Part shown: positions 5,777 to 5,979 of the stretch, in pieces
How the letters are laid out: the number at the start of each line of letters is the position of its first letter
Numbering within the stretch: position 1 is the first letter of the stretch
The notes under the pieces: generated by a model
What the model was told of the DNA's origin: nothing
Databases searched by the model: none
What the model saw: only the letters and a program-made list of their open reading frames with translations
Made by a program: the position numbers and the translations under genes
Assembly (NCBI GenBank): GCA_900545075.1
Contig: UQXT01000110.1
Location: forward strand, 1 to 5,979
Direction of reading: 5' to 3'
Length of the DNA: 5,979 nt
From: an uncultured Collinsella sp.
GTDB taxonomy: Bacteria; Actinomycetota; Coriobacteriia; Coriobacteriales; Coriobacteriaceae

Positions 5777-5844
5777 GTCCAGTTTATCCTTCCCACTCCA
5801 GAAAGCCTCCCATTTCTCATGTCCAAGAAATGGGAGGCAGTTCA
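5777..5844 (-). repeat. Right terminal inverted repeat of the IS
   Basis: This is the reverse complement of the left end 4503-4569, with one extra base and a few differences in the inner third. It contains the matching 13-bp-stem hairpin (arms 5805-5817 and 5826-5838), which on the minus strand is followed by TTTCTGG and so faces transcription entering from the right. Confidence 0.9.
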
Positions 5845-5847
5845 ATT
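5845..5847. repeat. Right copy of 3-bp target site duplication (ATT)
   Basis: ATT directly follows the terminal TTCA of the IS and pairs with 4500-4502. Confidence 0.7.
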
Positions 5848-5909
5848 TTGATCGGACGGGCTTCTTGGTGGGTATCATGGTTGGACGATCATAAGGAGGT
5901 TTTCCCTAC
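5848..5909 (+). promoter_or_regulatory. Possible promoter and strong ribosome binding site for the gene at 5910
   Basis: TTGATC (5848-5853) and TATCAT (5873-5878) are separated by 19 bp, slightly long for a sigma-70-type promoter; the -35 hexamer begins directly after the target duplication. AAGGAGG (5893-5899), close to a perfect Shine-Dalgarno, lies 10 nt before the ATG. The RBS is convincing. The promoter is tentative, and its upstream context is now IS sequence. Confidence 0.45.
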
Positions 5910-5979
5910 ATGGATTTGTTTGAGCCGATTCTTCATTTCTTTGAGCAACGGTGGGTCCACAACATCATCTGGGCCGTCA
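5910..5979 (+). CDS. Hypothetical protein, N-terminal fragment (continues past window)
   Basis: ATG 5910 follows a near-perfect AAGGAGG at 10 nt and the frame stays open to the window edge for 23 codons, beginning MDLFEPILHFFEQRW and ending VHNIIWAV. The fragment is rich in aromatic and aliphatic residues and could lead into a membrane segment, but too little is visible to assign a family. Its leader region has been separated from upstream sequence by the IS insertion, so its expression may depend on the short remaining promoter-like sequence or on the IS. Confidence 0.6.
   Translation, partial: MDLFEPILHFFEQRWVHNIIWAV

Larger units (their letters stand above)
4503..5844 (+). mobile_element. 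Complete IS3-family insertion sequence, IS150-like
   Basis: The element is 1342 bp. Both ends read TGAACTGCCTCCC inward and are imperfect inverted repeats of about 67 bp whose first 43 bases are identical. It has two overlapping reading frames (orfA, orfB in the -1 frame), an A6 slippery site, a DD(35)E integrase core and a 3-bp ATT duplication. Start TG, end CA, two frames and size are all typical of the IS3 family; the terminal sequence resembles IS150-group ends as I remember them. No internal stop, frameshift or deletion is seen, and the sharp ends and intact duplication suggest recent insertion. It lies in the same orientation as glnA, between the glnA terminator and the gene at 5910. 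Its reading frames use ATA, CTA and AGG codons that glnA avoids. Confidence 0.93.
4486..5863. terminator. Terminator-like stem-loop split by the IS element (4486-4502 and 5848-5863)
   Basis: With the IS and one ATT copy removed, AAGCCCG (4486-4492) pairs with CGGGCTT (5857-5863) and CCGA (4496-4499) pairs with TCGG (5852-5855). A 3-by-1 internal loop lies between the stems and the closing loop has 7 nt. On the minus strand the stem is followed by TTTTTGC (4487-4481), a standard rho-independent tail; on the plus strand only CTTCTT follows. The element appears to be a former, possibly bidirectional, terminator or attenuator that the insertion has opened at its loop. Confidence 0.45.

Noticed and set aside
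5669..5878. Minus-strand ORFs across the 3' end of orfB and the IS right repeat
   Set aside because: They are shadows of orfB and the terminal repeat, with no ribosome binding site or family resemblance.
1..5979. CRISPR array, rRNA, tRNA, prophage or defence genes
   Set aside because: No evenly spaced direct repeats, no RNA gene consensus and no such protein motifs were found on either strand. The only mobile element is the IS3-family copy.

Overview
The window looks like part of a GC-rich, low-redundancy bacterial chromosome. Gene content (an actinobacterial-style metF next to a stand-alone methionine synthase reactivation protein, then a type III glutamine synthetase) and strong GC-ending codon bias suggest a gut Coriobacteriia such as Collinsella. 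That taxonomic guess is inference; no rRNA or other phylogenetic marker is present.

Layout. Bases 1-1565 hold two tightly coupled minus-strand genes: metF (5,10-methylenetetrahydrofolate reductase, 290 aa, complete) and, overlapping its stop codon, a stand-alone AdoMet-binding reactivation domain of cobalamin-dependent methionine synthase, which runs off the left edge. Both serve the folate/B12 branch of methionine synthesis. Bases 1566-1928 are a divergent intergenic region. It contains a 58-bp imperfect palindrome (1714-1771), a smaller hairpin (1667-1692) and a second palindrome (1876-1912) that overlaps a possible glnA promoter. Bases 1992-4079 encode a complete type III glutamine synthetase on the plus strand, closed by a strong rho-independent terminator (4111-4142).

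Bases 4143-4502 carry no convincing gene but are dense in structure. There is a 33-nt inverted repeat with 30/33 matching arms 151 nt apart (4203-4235 and 4387-4419), two back-to-back hairpins (4350-4393), and a cluster of mutually exclusive hairpins (4434-4499).

Bases 4503-5844 are a complete IS3-family insertion sequence, probably IS150-like. It has orfA, orfB, an A6 frameshift site, roughly 67-bp terminal inverted repeats that each contain a 13-bp-stem hairpin, intact DD(35)E residues and a 3-bp ATT target duplication. It appears potentially active. Removing it restores a terminator-like stem-loop whose loop was the insertion point. Right of the element a new plus-strand gene of unknown function begins at 5910 behind a strong ribosome binding site and leaves the window after 23 codons.

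The metF operon and glnA are ordinary housekeeping metabolism: one-carbon units and methionine on one side, ammonium assimilation on the other, sharing a structured divergent control region. The less explained material lies in the two intergenic regions and in the way the IS element split a structured leader or terminator in front of the gene at 5910.
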